This document shows positions 52,925 to 63,097 of a stretch of 64,000 bases of DNA, one piece after another. The stretch's first letter is position 1. Every line of letters starts with the position of its first letter. Origin of the DNA: Anaerolineales bacterium (GTDB lineage Bacteria > Chloroflexota > Anaerolineae > Anaerolineales > E44-bin32); the NCBI GenBank assembly GCA_016927115.1, contig JAFGNH010000025.1, forward strand, positions 1-64,000, in the 5' to 3' direction. The notes beneath the pieces are model-generated. The model had not been told where the DNA came from and ran no database searches. It saw only the letters and a program-made list of their open reading frames with translations. Made by a program: the position numbers and the translations under genes.

Positions 52925-55900
52925 GATTCCACCACCGGTTGAAAGGTTTGCCCGTGGACCAGTTCAAGTGCACGCACAGCTGCGAGCTGGTGCATGATAT
53001 CGGGGTCCTTAGGGTTGAGGGAGGCAGCCTGCTTCAGCATAAAACCTGCTTCCTGATATGCTTTTAACTTCTTCAGGATCATTCCAGCCATGAAGTGTGG
53101 AGCGGCCTGGTCTGGATCCAGTGAAATTGCTTCCTGGTATGCTTGCAGTGCAAGACTGAACTGTTTACGTTGTTCGAATATTTTTCCTCTGGCAAGTTGA
53201 ATTTGTGAATTAGCAGGATTCAACTCGGCTGCGGTATCGAGTTCATCTAGTGCATGATCCAGCTGGCCGGTTTCCATACAGAGGGTACCTAATTTGATCC
53301 TGTAGCCAGGATTACGGGGTGCAAGCCGGACCGCTTTTGTGAGTGCTTCAACGGCCTGGTTGTTCTGACCAATCGCCTGATAGGCGTCAGATAACAAAGC
53401 CCACAACTCCTCATCCGATGGGTCCTCTTCGATAAGTTGTTTCAGTTCCTGAAGGGCCTCATCCATCTTGCCGGTTTCCAACTTCAAGCGGGATCGTTCG
53501 ATGGCAAGATATTTCGTTTCGGGTATCAGGTTGCCTGCTTTTTCAAGAGCCTGCAGAGCGAGATCCGGTTCGCCGGCCGAGCGATGGATTTCACTGAGCA
53601 GGAGCAGTGCTTCAGCATGTTCCGGTTCGTCCTGCAGTAAAATGTGAACCAATTCAACAGCCTGGACAAAATCCTGCTGGGCCGCTGATGTTCTGGCCCG
53701 TCCGAGATAGTACGCCTCACCAGAAGCGCCCAGATCACCAGCACGCTGGAACCAGCGGGCTGCCTTAACCGGCTGCTCAAGTTCAAGCGCCAATTGACCC
53801 GCCTCAACGAATATTCCAGAATCTGCAGGGCTGGTGCGGATTGCCTGCTCATACACCTCGGTAGCTTCGGCCAGCTGGCCATCCTGAGCCAGGTTTTGTG
53901 CTAGTGAGCGGAGGAAAACGGTGTTTTCGGGCTCAAGAATCACAGCCTGCTGCAAATGGGGCAGTGCTGAGGCTGTATCTTCAATACCGGCATAGATTTG
54001 CCCGAGCGCGTTCTGCCACAGCGGTTCGTTTTCCCACCGGGTGACAGCTCCGGTCATTGATTGGCAATATGATTCGATTTCCCCCTCAATAAGCCAGGAT
54101 GCCGCCTCCAGGTACTCCAGTACAGGTTGGAGATTCGGGTTGATCCTGAGAGAGGATATCGTTTTCCTGGCCATGGAAGTCTGTTTGTGATTGACCAGCG
54201 CAATCGATATCAACAAGGATTGCCAGTCATCCAGCTGTGTTTGCTGGTGGATTTTATGGAGGGTATCCAATGCCTTTGAAGGTTGGTTACTCCGGAGCTG
54301 GGTTACCGCCAGGCTGGTAAGGAACTCGGGGGTGAGATCTGGGTCAGCGACCGAGGAGATCTCTTCCATGGTTTCCTTTGTAAGGTGGAGCATGGCCAGT
54401 TTGAAGCGCAAATTTATCAGGTTGTCGCTGAAGGTTGTTTCTGTGCTGAGCTGATCGACATTTTCCGGATAGGTGGGGGGCAGGGTAATCCCGTTGAAGG
54501 AAGCTGACTTTACTGCATGAGTGCGGATATCACACAATTCCCTCAATACAGAATCTGCTTCACGAGCGGCCAACCATGCCTGCTGCATTTCCTGCTGAAT
54601 TGCAGTGGTCTGATTTTGCTGTACCTCTTGAATCCCTGCGAAAACCTGAATACTGATATCCCAGTAGCCCAATGCTCGTGCGGCTCGTGAAAGCCAGAGT
54701 ACATCGTCTTCAGTGGTAACTGGTTGGGCATGTGCACGAGCAAACAGGTCGAGTGCCTGGTCGTAGGATTTTTCTTTCGCTGCTGCCAGCGCTGCAATTG
54801 AAAGCGAGCCAGCAGGGAGCGGTGTGTTCCATTCCATTGTTGATATGATGTTAAATGCTTCACTGGACTTATTCTGCAGGAGCAGGCACTTTGCCAGCAG
54901 AAGCTGAATCTCATGAGTGGATGGAGCTAAAGAAAGGGCCTTATCGAGCAGTATTTTCGCATCACTTAGTTCATCCAGCCTGATCAAACCATCAGCAGCC
55001 TTTGTGAGGACCGCAGGGTCATCAGGCGAAAGCGCAACAGCTTTGCGATACGACTGGCGTGAATCGATATGGTCACCTTCAGTAAGCTGGTAGGCAGCAA
55101 GCTGCAGCGGAAATGCAGCGCACTCGGTGAACCGGGAAGCTGCCTGATTGAGCAGCTCAGTGGCTGCAGCGCGCCGGTCCAGTTTCCAGAGGGCTTCACC
55201 GGCCCGCAGAAAACCTTCCGGATCCTGTGGAGCCTGCTGCGTGTATTTTCGCCACGCTTTCTGCGCTCCCTGGAAATCATTGGACCCTTCGCTCGCTTCC
55301 GCCAACTGGCGGAGAAGCCCATTTTCAAGAGGCAGTGTGTTGATCCCATAACGGAGAACACGAACCGCATTTTCATTCAAACCAGCTTTCAGCAGTAATT
55401 CACCAGCTTTAATCAGTGTGGATGCAGAATGCCGGCCGTAGTAGAGTGCTGCAGCAGCCGAATCTCTAACGTCCTGGAGTCGATCCTGTGCCAGCCGAAG
55501 GGAAGCAGCATTCAACCAGGTTGAAGCGCTTTGAGGATACTTTTCCAGCATCATCTGCAGAATCTCTTCAGCCCTGGCTTCAGACCCTGAAGCAATTGCT
55601 GCCTGCAGGAGCAGTGATTGGGCGGCTTCATGGTCTTTCCGGAGTGAGAGTATCTGTGACGCTGTATCCATACACTGCTGGAACATACCTGCTTGCAGGT
55701 ATGCCTGTGCCAGAGGGAGCATCACATCGGTATCACCGGGTAGTGCTTCCATAGCTGATTCGAGGGTGGTTAGCGAGAGGATCAGATTTTCTTCTTCTGC
55801 TGCTGTACTCGCCAGGTTCAGAAATGCCATTTTCTGCATCTCACGATCAGTCGAGGCAGAAGCGGAGGCCAGGAAAGCCTGGTACTGCTGGCGTGCTTCT

Positions 55901-58068
55901 GCCCCGCGTCCTGCTGCAGCGAGGCTTTCAGCGAGCCAGAAAACGGCCTGATCCAACCCTTCCTTCCTTACTGCCTGCTGGAGGTGTAAAACAGCCTTTT
56001 CGAGCATGTTGCCATTATGTTGGCTTGCCAGGAAGAAAATCCTTCCGGCGGAAAGATTCTGCTCAGGCTCAAGATGAAGGGGAAGTTCTGCGAGCAACGA
56101 GGCAGCTTGAACAGCACTTCCCTCCGCCTCGGTCAACAGAGCGAGATTAAGCACGAGTTCCCAGTTCCGTGGCTGCAGCTCATGAGCTTTCTGCAGCACG
56201 ATGCTGGCCTTGGGATCCGCCATCTTCTGCAAGAGAGAGGCGTAGAGCATAGCTGTACGTGCAGACCGCTGATTCAGCCTGAACGCACGTTCGGCAAAAC
56301 CCAGGGCTTCGCTGTACCGGTTCTTTGTATAAAGCCAGTCTGCATATGCAGTCAGGAGTTCGGGGTCATCCAGTACAGCCTGATTGGCTCGGGCAAAAGC
56401 AGTCTCGATTTCTCCATCGGCAGCCGTGTCTTTCAGAGTATTTATGTAAGCCAGCCATAAAGCCGGCTCGTGGGGATACTCTGTCAGGAGCGAATTCATT
56501 CGCTGGGCTGCCTCATCCGTCTTTCCCAGACGGGATAAAGCCTGACAATGAATGGTTTCTGCCAGAAGGTCTTCCGGGTTTTCCTCAAGCATCAATGCAG
56601 CTGTAGACTGGGCGAGTTCCGCTGAACCGGCTTCCAGTGCGCATTGTGCCATATTGGCTCGTTCCAACGGCTCCACGTCGGTGAGTTTTTCCCAATGGGG
56701 CAGAGCCTGAGCGTGCTTCCCGATTGCCTGAAGGGCTAAAGCCAGAATTTTACGTCCGGGAAGCGAACCAGGGGCCATTGATAGCCCGATCTGGGCGGTT
56801 TCAACCGCTGAACGGTAGTCTCCGCTTGCATACAGCTGTGCAGCAAGAATAGAATGGGCTTCCGGATTTCCCGGATTCATGCTGGTGTATGTCCGGGCGA
56901 CTTCCAGAGAGGCCTGTTGTCCGCTGGTTTTATCCAGGGTATCAAGCAGCACTGCAACCCAGTAAGCGAGATTGCCTTCAATATCCTGAATACCGTCAGC
57001 TGCCTGTGACAGCAGAACCTTTGCCCGTTCGATTTCACCCAGTTCCCGCTGAGATATGCCGGCAGCAATGCACTCCTCAATGCTTTCACAAGCGTCAGGG
57101 AGGACTGCGAGTGCTTCCTCATACTGCCCGAGGTTGTTATATGCCTGTGCAAGCAGTGCTCGCCGCAGGTGGGATGGTTCTGTCTGGAGTGCCTGCTTCC
57201 TGCGGGAAGCTTCCTTTTTATAATCCTGTTCTTTCCATGCAGCTTCAGCCAGCTCATCTGCCAGGATCGCTTGCAGGGAGGAGAGGTTTTCAAAGCTGTT
57301 TTCGAGGTCCATATCAGGATTTGCAGAATCAACCGTAAGCAGCTTTTTCGCAGCCTGGTTGACCGCCAACCCGGTGATTCGGTGCTCAAGGGAAGCGGAT
57401 GAGGTTCCTGCTTCTTGAGAGAGCTCTGCGGTAATTGCCGCGACCAGTTCCGTCTCTCCTCTGTTTTGAAGCCTCACTGCAATTCTATTGAGGTCCTCAA
57501 TGGGAAGGGAAACAAACCTGCGGGCTGCTCCTATAAGACCTTCATTTGCGATCAGGCAGCTGCACAGAAGCTGCAGCGCTTCTTGCTCTTCCGACAGCGA
57601 AAGAAGAGAAAATAGCTCGTTACCTGCAGGCAGGTATGGCCATGCAAAAAGCAGGGGTTCCTGCCAGAAGGCCGGGTTGTTCAGGACGACGTTCGCAACT
57701 TCATTTTCCCAACCAGTACGGTCGGCGGCTTGTAGAATATGTGATGCGAAAGAAGCGGCTTCTTCAATCGTCTTTGGACTCCGTTGTTCTGGCAGCACAT
57801 CTGACCAATCTGTTTCCTTTCCCTTCTGGGCCAATGAGCCTGGCTGGAGGGTTTCCGGTTTCTGATTGATAGCCAGAAAGGCTAACCGGGACGGTGCCAG
57901 GTTATCGGGTGAGACCTGGTCTGTCGCTGCAAGCACAGCAGGCCGATGCAGATATTCCCACGCCAGCGGTGATCGCATCAGGCGACCAACTGTTGCGGGG
58001 ATTTCACCAGGAGACAAGATTTTGCTAAGACGAGCCAGTACTTCAGTGTCCGCGATCATACAGATCAA
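52921..58068 (-). CDS. giant TPR-repeat protein (1715 aa)
   Basis: Dozens of TPR units, e.g. LAYWVAVLLDTLDK, AEATEVYEQAIRTSPADSGIFVEAGQLALEL; ATGA overlap with the protease gene. Confidence 0.93.
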   Translation of the reverse strand: MICMIADTEVLARLSKILSPGEIPATVGRLMRSPLAWEYLHRPAVLAATDQVSPDNLAPSRLAFLAINQKPETLQPGSLAQKGKETDWSDVLPEQRSPKTIEEAASFASHILQAADRTGWENEVANVVLNNPAFWQEPLLFAWPYLPAGNELFSLLSLSEEQEALQLLCSCLIANEGLIGAARRFVSLPIEDLNRIAVRLQNRGETELVAAITAELSQEAGTSSASLEHRITGLAVNQAAKKLLTVDSANPDMDLENSFENLSSLQAILADELAEAAWKEQDYKKEASRRKQALQTEPSHLRRALLAQAYNNLGQYEEALAVLPDACESIEECIAAGISQRELGEIERAKVLLSQAADGIQDIEGNLAYWVAVLLDTLDKTSGQQASLEVARTYTSMNPGNPEAHSILAAQLYASGDYRSAVETAQIGLSMAPGSLPGRKILALALQAIGKHAQALPHWEKLTDVEPLERANMAQCALEAGSAELAQSTAALMLEENPEDLLAETIHCQALSRLGKTDEAAQRMNSLLTEYPHEPALWLAYINTLKDTAADGEIETAFARANQAVLDDPELLTAYADWLYTKNRYSEALGFAERAFRLNQRSARTAMLYASLLQKMADPKASIVLQKAHELQPRNWELVLNLALLTEAEGSAVQAASLLAELPLHLEPEQNLSAGRIFFLASQHNGNMLEKAVLHLQQAVRKEGLDQAVFWLAESLAAAGRGAEARQQYQAFLASASASTDREMQKMAFLNLASTAAEEENLILSLTTLESAMEALPGDTDVMLPLAQAYLQAGMFQQCMDTASQILSLRKDHEAAQSLLLQAAIASGSEARAEEILQMMLEKYPQSASTWLNAASLRLAQDRLQDVRDSAAAALYYGRHSASTLIKAGELLLKAGLNENAVRVLRYGINTLPLENGLLRQLAEASEGSNDFQGAQKAWRKYTQQAPQDPEGFLRAGEALWKLDRRAAATELLNQAASRFTECAAFPLQLAAYQLTEGDHIDSRQSYRKAVALSPDDPAVLTKAADGLIRLDELSDAKILLDKALSLAPSTHEIQLLLAKCLLLQNKSSEAFNIISTMEWNTPLPAGSLSIAALAAAKEKSYDQALDLFARAHAQPVTTEDDVLWLSRAARALGYWDISIQVFAGIQEVQQNQTTAIQQEMQQAWLAAREADSVLRELCDIRTHAVKSASFNGITLPPTYPENVDQLSTETTFSDNLINLRFKLAMLHLTKETMEEISSVADPDLTPEFLTSLAVTQLRSNQPSKALDTLHKIHQQTQLDDWQSLLISIALVNHKQTSMARKTISSLRINPNLQPVLEYLEAASWLIEGEIESYCQSMTGAVTRWENEPLWQNALGQIYAGIEDTASALPHLQQAVILEPENTVFLRSLAQNLAQDGQLAEATEVYEQAIRTSPADSGIFVEAGQLALELEQPVKAARWFQRAGDLGASGEAYYLGRARTSAAQQDFVQAVELVHILLQDEPEHAEALLLLSEIHRSAGEPDLALQALEKAGNLIPETKYLAIERSRLKLETGKMDEALQELKQLIEEDPSDEELWALLSDAYQAIGQNNQAVEALTKAVRLAPRNPGYRIKLGTLCMETGQLDHALDELDTAAELNPANSQIQLARGKIFEQRKQFSLALQAYQEAISLDPDQAAPHFMAGMILKKLKAYQEAGFMLKQAASLNPKDPDIMHQLAAVRALELVHGQTFQPVVES

Positions 58069-58071
58069 CTC

Positions 58072-58407
58072 CTAAGCAGGTATGGCTGCAATTTGCTGGA
58101 GCGCCCAGAAGGATGCCCCCATCAATCCAAGGCCAATCAGCATCAGGAAAGCGCCGATGCCGGTTGATGTGCGTACCAGCTGATTGACAGCATAGACCAG
58201 TTCCGATGCACTTGAGACCAGCCCTGCAACTTCCTGTGCCAGGCCCTTCTGGCCCAATTCAGCGGTGCTGGACGCGAGAGCCTGGATCTCACTGGCATAC
58301 CCGCGGCGCAGCAGGATGTAAACGCCCAGCAGGAAGCAGAAAGCACCCAGCACAAAAATGGCGGCGGTAACAAGCAGTCGGGTTTCTAAAACTGAGAATG
58401 GGAACAT
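58072..58407 (-). CDS. small membrane protein with two TM segments
   Basis: LVTAAIFVLGAFCFLLGVYILLRRG ... IGAFLMLIGLGLMGASFWALQ. Confidence 0.75.
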   Translation of the reverse strand: MFPFSVLETRLLVTAAIFVLGAFCFLLGVYILLRRGYASEIQALASSTAELGQKGLAQEVAGLVSSASELVYAVNQLVRTSTGIGAFLMLIGLGLMGASFWALQQIAAIPA

Positions 58408-58442
58408 GGAATACCTCCAGATAGATCATCTGAGATATTCAG

Positions 58443-58458
58443 TGCAAGGATCGTGCCA
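58443..58458 (-). promoter_or_regulatory. sigma-54 -24/-12 promoter
   Basis: Minus strand TGGCACGATCCTTGCA, exact match to TGGCACG-N4-TTGCA, 36 nt upstream of the 58407 start. Confidence 0.9.
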
Positions 58459-58474
58459 GTTTAGTTAGTGTTCC

Positions 58475-59641
58475 CTAGTTCTGGAATTCAGGAGGAAGGT
58501 GATTGATATCAATAGTTTCATCATCGCAGAAGAGCATTGCACGTTCGATCGTATGGCGCAGCTCGCGGATATTTCCCGGCCAGTAGGGCTGCTTGAGTGC
58601 TTCGAGTGCACGTGGGGAAGCGCTGCTGATGGCAGTTCCCATACGAGGATTCAACTGGCGGATAAACGTTCCCACCAGTGCCGGGATATCAGCCTTGCGT
58701 TCACGCAGGGGTGGTATATGCAGGTCCAGTACCTTCAGGCGGTAAAACAGGTCTTCACGGAAGGTCTTTTCGGCAACCATTGCAGGCAAATCACGGTTGG
58801 ATGCGGCCAGAATCTGGATGTCAACAGATATTTCTGTAACTCCGCCGACACGCCGGAAGGAGCGATCTTCGAGGACTCGCAGTAATTTTGCCTGCATATC
58901 CGGTTTTGTAGAAGAAATTTCATCGAGAAACAGGATTCCGCCATCGGCAACTTCGATTAACCCGGGTTTTTTCTTGACAGCGCCGGTAAATGCGCCTGCT
59001 TCGTGGCCAAAAAGCTCAGATTCAATCATGGTATCGGGAAGGGCGGAGCAGTTAATCGGGATGAAGGATTTATCGGCGCGCGGGCTCATCTGTCTGAGTG
59101 CCTGTGCCAGAACTTCCTTGCCTGTACCGGTTTCTCCGGTAATCAACACGGAAACGGACGCCTGGGCAGCCCGTTGGGCTTCATGCATCAGTTTTTTCAT
59201 CTCCGGCGTGTCACCAACGATCATTTCCACCTGTCCGGATGAAGCTCTGCGAAAAAGGTCGATTTCCCGGCGCATGGTTACGATCTCGCTGGAACGGTCA
59301 ACAGCCTGCTGCAAGCGCTGAAGGTCAAGCGGCTTCTGCAGGAAATCAACAGCACCTTTTTTCATTGCTTCAACGGCGGTGTCAATTTCACCGAAAGCCG
59401 TGATCAGAATGACCGGCGGGCTGGGGTTTTCAAGGGCAATTGTGTCCAGGAGAGACAGTCCGGAACCGTCCGGCAGCATTACATCGAGGAGGATAATGTC
59501 CGCTTCACCAACACCGATAATTTCCCGGGCTTCAGCCAGAGAACCCGCTTCAAGTGTCTGGTAACCGGCGTCTTTGAGTGCTTCGCCCACAAAACTACGG
59601 GCGATTTCTTCGTCATCAATGATCAAGACTGTAATCGACAT
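58475..59641 (-). CDS. NtrC-type sigma-54-dependent response regulator lacking C-terminal DNA-binding domain
   Basis: Receiver VLIIDDEEIARSFV/IILLDVMLPDGSG; GETGTGKEVLAQAL; ELFGHEAGAFTGAV; stops at WPGNIRELRHTIERAMLFCDDETIDINHLPPEFQN. Confidence 0.95.
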   Translation of the reverse strand: MSITVLIIDDEEIARSFVGEALKDAGYQTLEAGSLAEAREIIGVGEADIILLDVMLPDGSGLSLLDTIALENPSPPVILITAFGEIDTAVEAMKKGAVDFLQKPLDLQRLQQAVDRSSEIVTMRREIDLFRRASSGQVEMIVGDTPEMKKLMHEAQRAAQASVSVLITGETGTGKEVLAQALRQMSPRADKSFIPINCSALPDTMIESELFGHEAGAFTGAVKKKPGLIEVADGGILFLDEISSTKPDMQAKLLRVLEDRSFRRVGGVTEISVDIQILAASNRDLPAMVAEKTFREDLFYRLKVLDLHIPPLRERKADIPALVGTFIRQLNPRMGTAISSASPRALEALKQPYWPGNIRELRHTIERAMLFCDDETIDINHLPPEFQN

Positions 59642-59644
59642 GCA

Positions 59645-61618
59645 CTACTCCTGTCCGGATTTAGGTGCAGCTGGGATCTGTATGGTAAAGATTGTACCCG
59701 CTCCCGGATAACTTTCAACTGCGATATGCCCTTTATGAGCGTTCAGAATACGGCGGCTGATCGCCAGGCCAAGCCCGGTACCACTCTTTTTCGTTGTGAA
59801 GAAAGGATTAAAGATGCGATCAATTAACTCCTGTGGTATTCCGGGGCCCGTATCTGCGATTTTTATCTCAACCATCTCACCCTGTGGCGTGATCGCCTTT
59901 TCAAGCGAAACGGAGAGTGTGCCTCCCTCTTCCATTGCCTGCATGGCATTGGTGATCAGGTTCACCAGGACATGCTCCAGTGTCCGCTGATCAGCCAGTG
60001 CAGCCGGTGCAGAGGTATTAAAGGCGGTGTAACATTCAATATTAGACTGCTGCAGGCGTGGTTTCCAGCGTTGGAGCAGGCGATCGAGCAGATCCTGGAG
60101 CAAGAGAGGCTCCATTTTTAATTCCAATGGGCGGGCAAAGAAAAGAACATCACTGAGGAGTTGATCAAGCCGGGTACATTCCTTTCGGATCCGGTCCAGT
60201 GAGGGGAACAACTCATGATCCTCACCCAGCCGTGAACCGATCAGCTGAACACCAGTGCTGATATTATTGATCGGGTTGCGGACTTCGTGAGCGAAAATGG
60301 CAGTTACTTCGCCCAGAAGTGCACGCTGGCTGAGGGCTTCATTCTGATCGGCAATCGCCTGTTTTTCTGATTGATCGGAGAAAACAACCAGCAGAGAGGG
60401 CTCTTCCCCACCGGATCGTGGGTGGACAGAAAGACGAATGGGGAAGGGGGTGCCATCCCTGCGGTGGATCACAAGGTTCGATTCGGCAGAAAGCGGCTGT
60501 CCATGCGATGCAAGCAGCCAGGAGAGTATGTCTGTAGAGCTTACAAGCACGTCCTGTACGCCTCGTCCCTGCAGGTCACGCACAGGGCTGCCGAGCATTT
60601 TTGCAGCTGCAGGGTTGATGTACTGGACTTTGTAGCTGCTGTCCAGGTGAAGGATGCCATCGGTAATAATAGCGGATTGGTCTTCCAATTTTGTTTGCAG
60701 CAGGCTGAGTCTCTGTTGAAGCGTCGAAAAGGTCTGTCTTTGCAGTTCGAGCAATATACCTGCATGGAGGATGGTGGCGGCTGCTTCCATCAGATTTTGG
60801 CTGGATTCTGACACTGCGCCCGGTTCTTCCCAACCGATAACAAGCAGTCCGATCAGGGCATTCTCGCTGCCGATAGGAGTGATGTGGAGCGACTGCAGGC
60901 CGGATGCACGGGCTGCTTTTTTCAGGGGATGGTCCGGCCGTTGTCCAAGGCTCCAGGAGGAAGGTTTCTCCAACGTATCCATATCGTTCAGCTGCAGGAC
61001 TTCAGGGAAAGATGCCGGAAGTGCGCTGGCCAGATTGTAGACTGGCTCCTGAGGCGCTACACGATAGATGCCCGTCATGGCTGCGGCAAGCAGTGCTGTG
61101 GTTTTCTGCAATGCATCTTCAAGGGAAGGATTCTCCGTATTGAACAGAGCATCCATCATACCTTTAAGCAGAAGGAACTGCTCCTGCTGAGCTGTATTCA
61201 GGCGTTCATTCCGGGTGCGGATGCTTGAGGCTCGGGCAATTATCAGGATATCATTCTGTGCAGCTGGGACAGGACGGGCTTCCAGATCGATCCGGAGGAT
61301 ACTACCCGGATGTGTTCGCATGGCCAGATCTGTCAGCGTAATTTCTGCGCCGGATTTACAATCGAATAACGCCCTTTTCAGGTCACTTCCACTATCGCCA
61401 GGGAAGAGAGAAAGAGGGCTGACCCGTTCGAGATCTGATCGGGCATAACCTGAAAGCACAAGAAACGCATGATTTACGGAAATAAAACGGCAGCCATCAT
61501 TGCTGATAACAAGGATACTATCCGGCAGAATGTCGGATAGTATCCGGAAATACTCTTGATAGGGGTTGGGTTTCAGCAGCCTGGAAATTGCACTGCCTGA
61601 AAGGTTGGGCCCAGACAA
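59645..61618 (-). CDS. PAS/GAF-like cytosolic sensor histidine kinase (NtrB type)
   Basis: FAHEVRNPINNISTGVQLI H-box; NLITNAMQAMEEGG; ADTGPGIPQELIDRIFNPFFTTKKSGTGLGLAI. Confidence 0.94.
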   Translation of the reverse strand: MSGPNLSGSAISRLLKPNPYQEYFRILSDILPDSILVISNDGCRFISVNHAFLVLSGYARSDLERVSPLSLFPGDSGSDLKRALFDCKSGAEITLTDLAMRTHPGSILRIDLEARPVPAAQNDILIIARASSIRTRNERLNTAQQEQFLLLKGMMDALFNTENPSLEDALQKTTALLAAAMTGIYRVAPQEPVYNLASALPASFPEVLQLNDMDTLEKPSSWSLGQRPDHPLKKAARASGLQSLHITPIGSENALIGLLVIGWEEPGAVSESSQNLMEAAATILHAGILLELQRQTFSTLQQRLSLLQTKLEDQSAIITDGILHLDSSYKVQYINPAAAKMLGSPVRDLQGRGVQDVLVSSTDILSWLLASHGQPLSAESNLVIHRRDGTPFPIRLSVHPRSGGEEPSLLVVFSDQSEKQAIADQNEALSQRALLGEVTAIFAHEVRNPINNISTGVQLIGSRLGEDHELFPSLDRIRKECTRLDQLLSDVLFFARPLELKMEPLLLQDLLDRLLQRWKPRLQQSNIECYTAFNTSAPAALADQRTLEHVLVNLITNAMQAMEEGGTLSVSLEKAITPQGEMVEIKIADTGPGIPQELIDRIFNPFFTTKKSGTGLGLAISRRILNAHKGHIAVESYPGAGTIFTIQIPAAPKSGQE

Positions 61619-61621
61619 CGA

Positions 61622-63043
61622 TTACACTCTGGCGGCAGCCGGCGCTTTTTTATGCCGCAGCCGGGCCGGTAAGATACCTTCAATCGAACGATATTTCGCC
61701 ACCGTTCGACGGGCAATACTGATATTCTGCTTTCTCAGCAGTTCCACAATTTGTTCATCAGTGTAGGGCTTGGTTTCTTTGCGGACAATGTCTTTGATAC
61801 GATCCCGCACTGACAGGCTCCGGTCAAAAAAGCGGCTCAGCGGGATGATCCGTCCATCTGGAAGCGCAACCGATTTACTGGAAACAGCTCGGGAAATTGT
61901 GGATTCGTGCACACCGATTTCTTCTGCAATTGCTGCCCGGGTCATCGGAGACAACTCTCGATCGCCCCGAAGAATGAAATTGCGCTGTTTGCCGACCAGG
62001 ATTTCCATAAGCTGGCGCATGGTATTGTTCCGCTGCTGCATGCACTTCACAAAGAGATTTGCCCGATCCAGGTGTTTGCCCCAGGCGTCGCTTTTGCTGT
62101 CTTCGGCAGAAGCAGCGGCTTTGCGGAAGAGCGGGTTGACACGCAGCCAGCCGTATATCGGGGCGAAAATTTCGACCACCAGTGCACCTTCGGGATCAAC
62201 GGGATTGTGACTGATCAGGATGTCGGGTGTGTGGTAGATGTTAGGATCGGCGGCAATAGCCTGACGCCCGGATCCCCAATAGGCACTGGCGGGGTAGGGG
62301 TTAAGGTTATCATGAATGAATTGGACAGCTGTACGGACTTTCTGCAGGCTGATCTTCAGCTTGCGGGAGATTGTCTCGTAGTCTTTTTTACCCAGCTCGG
62401 AAAAAAGAGTCAGAATAATCTGCCGTGCGTAGCCGATGATTAGATTCTCAGGCTCTTCTTGCTGGATCAGATCGAGCTGCACGAGCAGAGCATCACGCGG
62501 GCCGCTGGTGGCTAATCCTGGAGGATCGGTATGTGAAATCAGGTCAAGCACACGTGTGACCTGCTCCATCGGGGAGCGTGTCAGGCGGGCGAGCATTACG
62601 GGTGGGTCCTGCAGAAACCCGTTATCATCCAGACTGGAGAGGATGTAAACAGCGAGTTTGCGATCCTCAGGCCGGATATCCGCTGCCAGCTGGCGAAGAA
62701 CGGAGAGGGAAAGATCTTCCGGTGCTGCCGGCTCCTGATCCGCCAGGCCGTCTTCTGAGGAACGGGATCGGCCCGGAGCGAAGGATTCGCGCGGTGACAG
62801 GAACACAATCGGCTCATCCTGGCTGCGGGCGGCGCTGCATGCCGGACAGGGACCTGGCGAACGCAGCGGGCGATGGCAGGAAGGACAGACACTCTCATCG
62901 ACGATTTCCAGGGCAGGATTTGAAGAAATCTCGTGCAGGATTTCCTCGCGCAGGTCCTGGTTTGAAAGCACCAGCAGGCTCATTGTTTGAGCCAGGTGTG
63001 CTGTAGCAAGTGGTCGGAGTGATTGGTCTTGAATTTGGAACAT
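61622..63043 (-). CDS. rpoN: RNA polymerase sigma-54 factor
   Basis: Region I QTMSLLVLSNQDLREEILHEISSNPALEI; core-binding region; RpoN box ARRTVAKYR. Confidence 0.96.
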   Translation of the reverse strand: MFQIQDQSLRPLATAHLAQTMSLLVLSNQDLREEILHEISSNPALEIVDESVCPSCHRPLRSPGPCPACSAARSQDEPIVFLSPRESFAPGRSRSSEDGLADQEPAAPEDLSLSVLRQLAADIRPEDRKLAVYILSSLDDNGFLQDPPVMLARLTRSPMEQVTRVLDLISHTDPPGLATSGPRDALLVQLDLIQQEEPENLIIGYARQIILTLFSELGKKDYETISRKLKISLQKVRTAVQFIHDNLNPYPASAYWGSGRQAIAADPNIYHTPDILISHNPVDPEGALVVEIFAPIYGWLRVNPLFRKAAASAEDSKSDAWGKHLDRANLFVKCMQQRNNTMRQLMEILVGKQRNFILRGDRELSPMTRAAIAEEIGVHESTISRAVSSKSVALPDGRIIPLSRFFDRSLSVRDRIKDIVRKETKPYTDEQIVELLRKQNISIARRTVAKYRSIEGILPARLRHKKAPAAARV

Positions 63044-63097
63044 GAGAATCCCTCGATTTGTGAGTATACTTCAGGATGAATGCCTGCGCAATATCGT

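Noticed and set aside
58187-58203. TGGCACAGGAAGTTGC on the minus strand
   Set aside because: Spacer is one nucleotide too long for sigma-54 and the site is inside the 58072-58407 coding region.
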